A stretch of DNA of 64,000 bases from Salinicoccus sp. YB14-2 (lineage in GTDB: Bacteria; Bacillota; Bacilli; Staphylococcales; Salinicoccaceae): contig NZ_LFKO01000002.1 in assembly GCF_001265075.1 (NCBI RefSeq), positions 554,938 through 618,937 on the forward strand, given 5' to 3'. Within the stretch, counting starts at the first letter, position 1, and the number at the start of each line of letters is the position of its first letter. Below are positions 49,832 through 56,252 of the stretch, piece after piece. The translations under genes were made by a program, and so were the position numbers. The notes under the pieces are model-generated. The model was not told where the DNA came from, searched no databases, and saw nothing but the letters and a program-made list of their open reading frames with translations.

Positions 49832-50837
49832 ATATCTCAGCCCTTTCTATACCTGGAGTTTCAGCAATGTTCCGGGTCAACCGTTCAATTTCAGAAGGCT
49901 CACCTGTCACCTGAAGCATCAGAATACCGAGCGGAATGCCGTTAATATACTCGATTCTGCCGTTCAATATACTGATAGACAGATCAAACTCTCTGTAGAT
50001 TTTATTCAAATAGCTCTCTTCCGCACTTTCCTGGAGGAACTTAATGGTGAGGATTTTATTTTCCTCTGTTTCAACAATATGTTCGGGAATCTGAAAATCA
50101 TAAATATCCTGAACAAATCCTTTTGTCACTTCATGCGACGGCTCACTGAATATTTTATAGACGTCATCCATTTCAATGATTTCACCGTTTGACATGACGC
50201 CGACCCGTTCTGCAAGCTCCTTGATGACCTCCATCTCATGAGTGATGACGACAATCGTAATGCCGAGCTCTTTATTAATCCGCTTCAGCAGATTCAAAAT
50301 CGTCTTTGTTGTTTCAGGATCCAGCGCACTCGTCGCCTCGTCACTGAGAAGGACATCAGGATTGTTGGCAAGCGCCCGTGCAATGCCCACCCGCTGTTTC
50401 TGACCACCGCTCAAATTTTTAGGGAACACCGTTTTTTTTTCAGACAGACCGACTAGTTCAAGCAGTTCATCGATACGGCTGTCAATTTTATCTTTTGGAT
50501 ATTTCGCCGCTCTTAGGACAAAAGCAATATTATCTGCGACCGTTTTTGATTCAATCAGATTGAACTGTTGGAAAATCATCCCAATCTTCTGGCGCTTCAC
50601 CCGCAGATCTTTCTGGTTTAAAGCCGTCACTTCATCATCACCGACATGAATCGTTCCCGTCGTCGGCGCCTCAAGCAAATTGATCAGGCGCAGAAGCGTA
50701 CTCTTCCCCGCCCCGCTGAAACCGATCAGACCGAATATTTCGCCTTCGTTAATCGTCAGGCTGGTCGATCTTAAAGCATTGATTTCCTTACCTTTATGTA
50801 AATAGGTTTTTGAAACATCTTTAAAAACTATACTCAT
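49824..50837 (-). CDS. metN: Methionine ABC transporter ATP-binding protein MetN
   Basis: From ATG 50837, six bases after GGAGG, the product is 337 residues. Walker A is GFSGAGKSTLLRLIN near 40-54, signature LSGGQKQRVGIARALA near 141-156, Walker B VLLSDEATSALDP near 160-172, H-loop ITHEM. The C-terminal NIL domain (about 260-337), which binds methionine to shut transport, is present. First gene of metNIQ-aminotransferase behind a SAM-I riboswitch. Confidence 0.96.
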   Translation of the reverse strand: MSIVFKDVSKTYLHKGKEINALRSTSLTINEGEIFGLIGFSGAGKSTLLRLINLLEAPTTGTIHVGDDEVTALNQKDLRVKRQKIGMIFQQFNLIESKTVADNIAFVLRAAKYPKDKIDSRIDELLELVGLSEKKTVFPKNLSGGQKQRVGIARALANNPDVLLSDEATSALDPETTKTILNLLKRINKELGITIVVITHEMEVIKELAERVGVMSNGEIIEMDDVYKIFSEPSHEVTKGFVQDIYDFQIPEHIVETEENKILTIKFLQESAEESYLNKIYREFDLSISILNGRIEYINGIPLGILMLQVTGEPSEIERLTRNIAETPGIERAEIYE

Positions 50838-50861
50838 GTGAATCCTCCTTTTACTTTCTAT

Positions 50862-51006
50862 AAAAAAAGTCATCTGCACTAATGCAAATGACTGGAGTGA
50901 TTATCATTCAAGCCACTGCTTGTTGGAATTAGCACAGTACCCTATCGGGTCCGCTGCCGAGACATCTGCGGGCCAAGTCCCTCCGTCTACTCTGGATAAT
51001 TGGATA
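50862..51006 (-). promoter_or_regulatory. SAM-I (S-box) riboswitch with terminator
   Basis: The minus strand shows the S-box: TTATCCAGAG...GGAGGGACTTGGCCC (51003-50966 region), the central TCTCGGCAGC, and GGTACTGTGCTAATTCCAAC, closing with TGATAAT. Downstream, AGTCATTTGCA and TGCAGATGACT (50893-50883 / 50878-50868) form a terminator followed by seven T. With SAM bound, transcription of metNIQ stops; with low SAM it continues. The operon content fits. Confidence 0.95.
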
Positions 51007-51020
51007 TTAAGTTGAGATTA

Positions 51021-51049
51021 ATAATATAGTAAAAATGACGAGTTTGCAA
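51021..51049 (-). promoter_or_regulatory. Promoter of the SAM riboswitch-metN operon
   Basis: -35 TTGCAA (51049-51044), -10 TATTAT (51026-51021), 17-base spacer, minus strand, just upstream of the aptamer. Confidence 0.65.
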
Positions 51050-51074
51050 GCCGGGTCAATAAATTTATGCAATG

Positions 51075-51248
51075 TTAAGAAAGGTTCATAAGCAACGAAA
51101 TAATCATAAAGATCAGTAAAATTACTGACAATACGACAAAAAAGATGCTCCATGGGGAGATCCTGCCGTCTCTCCCGCGAATTTTCGTTGAGAAAAGTAT
51201 GACAAATACGATTAAAACCACAATGCCGATTATTAGTCTGAACGTCTT
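51075..51248 (-). other. 57-codon hydrophobic frame without a standard start codon
   Basis: A frame open from 51248 to a TAA at 51075 encodes two membrane helices split by a basic loop: LIIGIVVLIVFVILFSTKI, then RGRDGRISPWSIFFVVLSVILLIFMI. GAGGTGAT, a good ribosome site, lies just before it, but no ATG, GTG or TTG is properly spaced; the first GTG is at 51221. Two-helix architecture plus ribosome site argue for a real small membrane protein whose start codon is unusual or has been lost. Confidence 0.3.
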
Positions 51249-51385
51249 ATTATCACCTCACTTCATAAATACCCGTAATTTCAAAATATTATGTATGTAA
51301 AGTGGTGGAAAGCTGTTGTTCAGACATTGAACATGAATTTTTCAAAAATATTGTATAACATAAAACCTCTAATATACATACCTGG

Positions 51386-51664
51386 TTAAGCTTCTCCAAT
51401 GCCCATTGCGAACAATAGAAAATAAGTGAAAACCAAAACTGCTCCATTGCCTAATAAACCGGTGGTTAATAATATATAGCGTTTGGATAATATCGCCGAC
51501 AAAATGGCTAATATAATACCAATGACTGACAGTATGCTAAAAATAATGATTATAGGATAGGCATCTGCATTCGGGCCCCTTAAAATCAAGAATAGAGCGA
51601 CACTGATTATCACAGTTAGTATAGATAGAACACCCAGCACATTTCCAGTAATTGTCTTATTCAA
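51386..51664 (-). CDS. Small three-helix membrane protein, unknown function
   Basis: From TTG 51664, behind GGGGGGAG, the product is 92 residues with three membrane helices (VLGVLSILTVIISVALFLIL, YPIIIIFSILSVIGIILAIL and YILLTTGLLGNGAVLVFTYFLL). An ATG at 51694 would add ten residues but has no ribosome site. The pattern (short helices with polar loops, ILSAILSKR) resembles small DUF4190/DUF4064-like membrane proteins, but I cannot assign it. Monocistronic. Confidence 0.55.
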   Translation of the reverse strand: MNKTITGNVLGVLSILTVIISVALFLILRGPNADAYPIIIIFSILSVIGIILAILSAILSKRYILLTTGLLGNGAVLVFTYFLLFAMGIGEA

Positions 51665-51694
51665 AATGCTCCCCCCTGAAATACTATCCTTCAT

Positions 51695-52117
51695 TTAACC
51701 ATAACATTACAAGAAACATCCCTCTTCACAAAATAAATCCTACCTAAAAAACAAAACGCCCCAAGTGTGCATACAAAGTAGAGGCCGGGGGAGAAGTCAC
51801 CGGTATCATATCCAATTTAGTAGAATCTAGTCAACTAAACAATACAATACTTTTTATATATTTTAAGAAGAAATCATCTTAATCGTTGTAATGGTTGCGA
51901 TAATTAAAATATCACAAAAATTAACATCCCACTTTGACAGAAGATGGTTATTTTTTGTCATTATGTCACCGTCTTGAGCGGTACTGCCAAGAGTCCATGT
52001 TATCCGCATGGGTTCTTTGCTTTTTTTATTACTTAATTTCTTACAGTTTTATGACTTCGTTCCTCATACTTCTGAAAATCTTATTGTATTCAATGCGCTG
52101 CTCAATGATGACAGTGT
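51695..52117. other. Gap without recognisable gene
   Basis: About 420 AT-rich bases. Only short frames without ribosome sites are seen. GTCAACTAAACAA at 51830-51842 repeats the motif at 39988-40000, and AGGCCGGGGGAGAAGTCACCGG just upstream resembles the GGCCGG-aatCACCGG hairpin at 39908, so this may be a worn copy of the same intergenic element. Confidence 0.35.
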
Positions 52118-52401
52118 TTATTTAGAAAGCGCAATTTTGATATGTTCAAGGTGATGCTCTTCATGCCAGGCCAATTTTGCAACTTTTGTCGCCACGGTTA
52201 TTTTTCCGTTTGCTTCATGGATGAAGTATCGTTCCAGCTGCCCTCACGGTAGGTTTTATTGAGATCCTCATCATCCAGTCCGCTCACAGTTTCCCTTAAG
52301 CGATCCGTATAAGTTTCAATCTGACCAACCCATTCCTGGACATTTTCAAGATTTGCATCTTCCTGTACATCGAGTTTACCGATTGGTAATTTCACATCCA
52401 T
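52118..52401 (-). pseudogene. BstA/YfiT-like DinB-superfamily protein, internally deleted remnant
   Basis: The N-terminal frame (ATG 52401) reads PIGKLDVQEDANLENVQEWV and LNKTYREGSWN, the start of YfiT/BstA-type putative bacillithiol transferases. It then goes out of frame and stops; in another frame the C terminus FIHEANGKITV and LAWHEEHHLEHI, the family's final metal-binding histidine motif, follows and ends at TAA 52118. Intact members have about 170 residues; roughly 80 codons of the middle are missing, with a frame change. The gene is therefore dead. Confidence 0.75.
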
Positions 52402-52692
52402 TTACATTCCTCTTTTCTGTTTTTCGTTACTTCAAATATACCATAAACCCTTTGCATTGTTTAAATTCAAAGATTGTCTCATGCTTTTTTATAACGCCTG
52501 CTGCTGTTTGCAGCGATATCAGATCATCCTGTCATTGTGGAAATCATAAAATTTTAAATAATCAGTAAATAATAATTTATTTATGTAAAATTTTTATTTA
52601 GAATCAATTTTACACCATTAATATTTTAAACACTTTTTATATTCCATTTATTAGTTTATATTGATTATGTACAAAACATAGGAGATGAAAGT
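52402..52692. other. AT-rich promoter region upstream of the YkvI-like gene
   Basis: About 290 bases with no ORF of note. The last 130 bases are very AT-rich and should hold the promoter of the transporter gene; I could not place a convincing -35/-10 pair. No riboswitch or hairpin was recognised. Confidence 0.3.
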
Positions 52693-53769
52693 ATGACACA
52701 AGGAAAAAACAGGGCGTCGTGGAGAATCGGCTTTGCCTATGCAGGAATTATCGTCGGGGCCGGCTTTTCAACAGGTCAGGAAGTTCTGCAGTTCTTCGCG
52801 AGCCACGGTCTTATAAGTATTTTAGGAATTATCATTGCTGCGCTGATCTTGATGTTTGCCGGCAGACAGGCCGCAAAGCTAGGATTCAGATTGAATGCCG
52901 AATCCCATGAAACACCGCTCAGGGTCTTATTCGGACCAAAACTTGGACTGGTCGTCGACTATGTACTGATCTTCTTCCTCTACGGCATAGCCGTAGTGAT
53001 GATAGCAGGAAGCGGTGCAACGTTCAACCAGGCATTCGGTATTCCTTCACAGCTTGGTGTTTTAATATTAATCGGTCTGACAGCAATTACACTGCTGCTG
53101 GATTTTGATAAGATCGTCAATATCATCGGTGGCATTACACCTGCACTGATTATTGCAGTGATCATTATAACCGGGTATAACATATTCAACCCTTCCGTCC
53201 CCTATTCGGAAGTGAACAACTTCGTCGATTCGACAAGGACCCCATCCGCGTTCTGGTGGTTCGATGCAATCACTTACGCAGGTCTAGCGCTTGCCACGGC
53301 ATTCAGTTTCCTATCCATCATGGGATCTGAATCTGCCCGTCATGCAATCGCACGGAGAGGCACCGTCTACGGCGGATTGATCATCATGCTGCTGATGCTC
53401 CTCGTCAATGTCGGCGTCCTTTCCATCATGCCCGAAGCAAATTCCGTCCCGCTGCCGGCAATGGCCATGGCGGAAAACATTGCACCATGGCTGGGAACGA
53501 TATACTCGATTATAATTATTCTGCTGATTTTCAACTCTGTCATCGGACTGATGTATCCGTTCCTGTCCCGTTTTACCGAACCATATTCGGGCAAATATAA
53601 AATCATGATGGTCATCTCTTTGATTGCTGCATTTCTGATATCCAATGTCGGATTCGTGGCACTCGTCAACTTTGTATATCCAATACTGGGATACATCGGC
53701 CTGGCCATAGCCGCCGCATTGACCATGAGATGGATCGCCAATAAAAATACGAAGAAAAAATTAATGTAG
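52693..53769 (+). CDS. YkvI family membrane transporter-like protein
   Basis: The 358-residue protein has about ten membrane helices and the start GFAYAGIIVGAGFSTGQEVLQFF, the unwound-helix GAGFSTGQE signature of the YkvI family, distantly related to amino-acid/sodium symporters of the APC/LeuT type. Substrate unknown. AGGAGATG before ATG 52693; single gene with its own terminator. Confidence 0.85.
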   Translation: MTQGKNRASWRIGFAYAGIIVGAGFSTGQEVLQFFASHGLISILGIIIAALILMFAGRQAAKLGFRLNAESHETPLRVLFGPKLGLVVDYVLIFFLYGIAVVMIAGSGATFNQAFGIPSQLGVLILIGLTAITLLLDFDKIVNIIGGITPALIIAVIIITGYNIFNPSVPYSEVNNFVDSTRTPSAFWWFDAITYAGLALATAFSFLSIMGSESARHAIARRGTVYGGLIIMLLMLLVNVGVLSIMPEANSVPLPAMAMAENIAPWLGTIYSIIIILLIFNSVIGLMYPFLSRFTEPYSGKYKIMMVISLIAAFLISNVGFVALVNFVYPILGYIGLAIAAALTMRWIANKNTKKKLM

Positions 53770-53776
53770 AGATGAA

Positions 53777-53814
53777 TAAACAGGACTTGAGCTTTGATCT
53801 CAAGTCCTGTTTTA
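53777..53814 (+). terminator. Terminator of the YkvI-like gene
   Basis: ACAGGACTTGAG (53780-53791) pairs perfectly with CTCAAGTCCTGT (53799-53810), followed by TTTT. Confidence 0.85.
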
Positions 53815-53864
53815 AAATCTGCTTTAAATAGAAATTAACAATGTTAAAATGATGTTATCTGAAC

Positions 53865-53893
53865 TTGATTCATTAGTATAGTTATGTGATAAA
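53865..53893 (+). promoter_or_regulatory. Promoter of the type I toxin mRNA
   Basis: -35 TTGATT (53865-53870) and -10 GATAAA (53888-53893) with 17 bases between. The start would be near 53900, six bases before the ACCTAGCTA element that pairs with the end of the ORF. Confidence 0.6.
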
Positions 53894-53950
53894 ATAAATT
53901 AGATTACCTAGCTAACTTCCATGTAAATAACATGGAAGGAGGTGATAGAT

Positions 53951-54046
53951 ATGTTCATGGGCGTATTTGAATTAATAATTGCGCCAATCGTCGTAGGTGC
54001 AATTATCACGCTTTTTGCTTTCTGGTTAAAAAGTCGTGAAAAATAG
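53951..54046 (+). CDS. Fst/SprA1 (PepA1)-type type I toxin peptide, 31 residues
   Basis: A 31-residue peptide with one membrane helix begins MFMGVFELIIAPIVVG and ends FWLKSREK. The IIAP-x-x-x-G core and the W-L-x-R/K tail match the Fst/PepA1 family of membrane-damaging type I toxins. GGAGG lies seven to eight bases before the ATG, but it directly abuts a hairpin TTCCATGT/ACATGGAA (53917-53924 / 53930-53937), so translation may be restrained. The 5' element ACCTAGCTA (53906-53914) pairs with TAGCTAGGT (54044-54052) at the stop codon. A convergent antisense RNA completes the locus. Confidence 0.8.
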   Translation: MFMGVFELIIAPIVVGAIITLFAFWLKSREK

Positions 54047-54069
54047 CTAGGTAATTATACCAGACACCA

Positions 54070-54135
54070 TAATAATCCCTCATCTACAGCAATAGATGAG
54101 GGATTAGGTGAAAAATGTACATGGACGTATTTGTA
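54070..54135 (-). ncRNA. Putative antitoxin RNA of the Fst-like type I system
   Basis: On the minus strand, -35 TTTACT (54169-54164) and -10 TATAAT (54146-54141), 17 bases apart, would start a short RNA near 54134. It would end at the hairpin AATCCCTCATCTA/TAGATGAGGGATT (54074-54086 / 54093-54105), which also ends the toxin mRNA. About 65 bases, as for RNA II of the pAD1 par locus. Its 5' part is complementary to the toxin start through the direct repeat described separately. Confidence 0.65.
54074..54105. terminator. Bidirectional terminator of toxin and antitoxin RNAs
   Basis: Thirteen-base perfect stem AATCCCTCATCTA / TAGATGAGGGATT with a six-base loop between the convergent RNAs. T-runs are short on both sides. 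Confidence 0.7.
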
Positions 54136-54214
54136 TGTTAATTATAGCACGACTGAGTCCTTAAGTAAAAGTGATGAACCTTGTTAATAAAATTACTGTA
54201 TTTCTCTCCTATAT

Positions 54215-54600
54215 TGAGTTTAAACACATAGCTCTTATTATCATAACCCATTTTTTCTTCATAAAAGCAATGTGCATCTTTCTTTGCAGGCCGGAAGATA
54301 ATGACATACATTCGTGACCTTCTTCCTCTGCCTGATTCTCGATAAATAACAGTAACTTCCTGCTATAACCTTCAGATCTCTTATTCGAATCGGTTACAAA
54401 ATCACAGATCTAAATGAATCTGCCGTAATATAATGTCGTCATCAGCATAAATCCAATCACTGCCACGATTTTGTCCGTGCCATAAGGCACATGAATCCTA
54501 TAGTCGTGCTTAAATCAAGATGTGGCCTCAATTGATGCATGACCGGAAAAGCTTCAATCAATTCCTCTTCGTTTGTCAACTCTCTGATATCAATCATCAT
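54215..54600 (-). pseudogene. GNAT acetyltransferase, frameshifted remnant
   Basis: A good start (GGAGGAGT before ATG 54600/54597) opens IDIRELTNEEELIEAFPVM and HQLRPHL, typical of a GNAT N terminus. The frame then breaks; another frame continues HVPYGTDKIVAVIGF, TTLYYGRFI, a stop, and CDFVTDSNKRSEGYSRKLL, HCFYEEKMGYDNKSYVFKL, which is the GNAT acetyl-CoA loop and C terminus. At least one frameshift and one stop are present. Its 3' end runs toward the antitoxin promoter. Confidence 0.75.
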
Positions 54601-54618
54601 ACTCCTCCAAGCTTTTTT

Positions 54619-55038
54619 TTATTTGCTCTTAACGATGGCTCCGCCTATGGATCCCACTAGAATATATATCAGGAAGAACACCCATATATAAACAATCGGT
54701 ACCGCTTCTATATTCAATAAAGAAATTACAGTCAAACCTATAACAAGTACCGCAATTGCGATGTGAGACAGATTAGAAAGGAACTTGAACAGATTTTCAG
54801 AAATTCTCTCATCCGTTTCAGGTATGTTCCGATTTCTTCTCCCTGATTTAAAATATTCAAAAAGCAGTAATAAGAAAGATGCAAGTACAGCCCCCGCCAT
54901 CACTTCAATGGGAAAATCCCCTCTTGTGAAATAGACGGATAAAGAAGCGATTAACGCTCCAATTATTCCAGCGATAATCACATACATTCTGCCTTTTCCT
55001 AATCTGGATTTCATATCATCATCAAAAATATCATCCAT
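54619..55038 (-). CDS. Four-helix membrane protein, unknown function
   Basis: From ATG 55038 (GGAGG upstream) the product is 139 residues: a charged N terminus (DDIFDDDMKSRLGKG), then helices MYVIIAGIIGALIASLSVYF, IEVMAGAVLASFLLLLFEYF, a basic loop with DERISENL, and two more helices ending GSIGGAIVKSK. I cannot name the family; the helix pairs with DERxxE between them resemble DUF2178/DUF3796-like small membrane proteins. It is followed closely by the GNAT remnant. Confidence 0.6.
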   Translation of the reverse strand: MDDIFDDDMKSRLGKGRMYVIIAGIIGALIASLSVYFTRGDFPIEVMAGAVLASFLLLLFEYFKSGRRNRNIPETDERISENLFKFLSNLSHIAIAVLVIGLTVISLLNIEAVPIVYIWVFFLIYILVGSIGGAIVKSK

Positions 55039-55216
55039 CACTTTCTTCCTCCAATATAAAAACTTTTTCCAGCGGTTCATTGAAATATTTTGGGTATTCG
55101 GATTATCGTGTGGAAAAACATTATAGCTGGTAGATTTTTGCTAAACTAAGGTCAGGCTAGTTGAAGAGTATCTTTTATTTTCTAAGTAATTGTGGTAGCA
55201 TAAAAATGAACTAGAA

Positions 55217-55320
55217 AACTGTAGCTAGGGTTCCGCTATCTAGGTAGGTCAGTGACCGAGGGCTACATCTTTTACAATATGTAAAAGGCACCTATTGACA
55301 TAAAAGGTCCGAGGGGGAAG
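55217..55320 (+). promoter_or_regulatory. ykkC-class riboswitch aptamer upstream of a Nudix gene (candidate NDP-sensing subtype 2c)
   Basis: CTAGGGTTCCGC (55225-55236) is the ykkC signature; P1 is TGTAGC/GCTACA (55220-55225 / 55262-55267), closed after GTGACCGAGG. A second stem TTTTAC/GTAAAA (55270-55286) is followed by GACATAAAAGGTCCGAGGG (55297-55315), the counterpart of the conserved GGGA-AAAAG-CCCGGGAG element. Downstream is a Nudix hydrolase, the context of the ykkC subtype reported to bind nucleoside diphosphates; guanidine-I would be expected before a transporter or carboxylase. Class is fairly sure, ligand inferred. Confidence 0.65.
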
Positions 55321-55371
55321 GTTCAGCGTAGTTGTTATGCGTTGAAATCTTTCTCTTCGGCTCTTTTTTTA
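55308..55371 (+). terminator. Riboswitch expression platform (long terminator hairpin)
   Basis: CCGAGGGGGAAG (55309-55320) can pair with CTTTCTCTTCGG (55349-55360), continued by TTCA.CGTA / TATGC.TTGAA inside, and followed by CTCTTTTTTT. The 5' arm is the conserved 3' part of the aptamer, so aptamer and terminator exclude each other: ligand binding should turn the Nudix gene on. Confidence 0.65.
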
Positions 55372-55393
55372 TTATTTAGGAGGTATTTATCGT

Positions 55394-55834
55394 ATGAAAA
55401 GGATCGATGATTTGAAAGCTGGTGTTGCAGTTATTATTTTGAATGAGGAGAACCAAGTTTTGTTGCAAAAAAGGTCCGATGTAGGACTTTGGGGTATTCC
55501 TTCAGGACATATAGAAATAGGGGAAACAGTTTCTGAAGCAGCTATTAGAGAAATAAAAGAGGAAACCAATTTAGATATTAGAATTAAAAAGCTTATAGGT
55601 GTGTACTCTGAGCCTGATTCTCAGGTTTTTACTTATCCAAATGGAAGAGTAGTGCATTTTATAACAACTTGTTTTCTTGCTGAAATTACTGGGGGTGAAC
55701 TACGATGTAATTCTTCTGAGTCACAAGAAATTCAATTTTTTGAACAACAAAGTTTACCAAGAGACTTATTGAAAATGCATCCTCAATGGTTAAATGACGC
55801 CCTTGCCAATGATGACTTAGCTTTTATTCGTTAA
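55394..55834 (+). CDS. Nudix hydrolase
   Basis: The 146-residue protein carries a full Nudix box: GHIEIGETVSEAAIREIKEE near 35-54 then TNLD, with all metal-binding glutamates. Nudix enzymes cleave nucleoside diphosphates linked to other groups; the substrate is not evident but the upstream ykkC-type aptamer points to nucleotide diphosphates. TTAGGAGG precedes ATG 55394. Codon use is more AT-rich (many TTG, GTT, AAA) than in the core genes, which suggests acquisition by transfer. Confidence 0.9.
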   Translation: MKRIDDLKAGVAVIILNEENQVLLQKRSDVGLWGIPSGHIEIGETVSEAAIREIKEETNLDIRIKKLIGVYSEPDSQVFTYPNGRVVHFITTCFLAEITGGELRCNSSESQEIQFFEQQSLPRDLLKMHPQWLNDALANDDLAFIR

Positions 55835-55901
55835 AAAGTAAATCCTTGTTAAGTTAACGGGGGGATTAGTAAAAAGAGGGGTTCAGATAAAAAATTCCAC
55901 A

Positions 55902-56078
55902 CTATTTTCCGATTACCCAATATTTTAAAATCTTAAGAGACAATTCCAAGCTGGGATTGTACTTATTCTTCTCAATTGCATTCATGGTCTGACGTGTGAC
56001 CTGAAGGTCCTCCGCCATCTTAATCTGCGTAATGCCCTTCTTTATCCGTATCTCTTTAATATGATTGATTACTGGCAC
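55902..56078 (-). CDS. Short XRE-family (YozG-like) transcriptional regulator
   Basis: A GTG at 56078, five bases after AAAGGAGGG, opens a 58-residue helix-turn-helix protein: [49 protein letters not shown] in shortened form, with [20 protein letters not shown] as the HTH. Relatives have 65-70 residues and end in an F-G-V-x-[IV]-E-D-[IL]-F tail; here it stops at YWVIGK, so the last few residues are missing. Two near-identical palindromes upstream suggest autorepression. No membrane partner gene follows, unlike many YozG-type pairs. Confidence 0.75.
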   Translation of the reverse strand: MPVINHIKEIRIKKGITQIKMAEDLQVTRQTMNAIEKNKYNPSLELSLKILKYWVIGK

Positions 56079-56094
56079 TGAGTCCCTCCTTTAA

Positions 56095-56156
56095 GTAAAG
56101 GTTTCTTTACGTTTATTTTATACCATTCTTTTATATACGTAAAGATAACTTTACGT
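56095..56156. promoter_or_regulatory. Two matching operators upstream of the XRE regulator
   Basis: GTAAAG-GTTT-CTTTAC (56095-56110) and ACGTAAAG-ATAA-CTTTACGT (56137-56156) are perfect inverted repeats with the same half-site and the same four-base spacer. They flank a TATAAA -10-like element on the minus strand, one at the -35 side and one before the ribosome site. This is a textbook place for autorepression. Confidence 0.65.
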
Positions 56157-56252
56157 ACATAAAAGGACATACGTTTTTCTGCTCTACCAGTCTAACCAAT
56201 ACTTATTTATTTGAATATTTGGTATAATAAAAGAAAATACGGAGGCTTGAAG

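Larger units (their letters stand above)
53952..54136 (+). repeat. Direct repeats DRa/DRb of the type I toxin-antitoxin locus
   Basis: TGTTCATGGGCGTATTTGAAT (53952-53972, over the toxin start) and TGTACATGGACGTATTTGTAT (54116-54136, at the 5' end of the antitoxin RNA) agree at 18 of 21 positions. Because the two RNAs are convergent, the repeats give an antitoxin complementary to the toxin initiation region, the same arrangement as in the par locus of pAD1. Confidence 0.75.

Noticed and set aside
51934-52125. A 63-codon plus-strand frame with hydrophobic residues
   Set aside because: No ribosome site and unlike composition; it begins in a region of degraded sequence and overlaps the BstA remnant's end.
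53816-54180. Phage holin-like or bacteriocin peptide instead of a type I toxin
   Set aside because: The convergent RNA promoter, direct repeats and shared terminator are specific to Fst-like loci; no immunity, processing or export genes are present.
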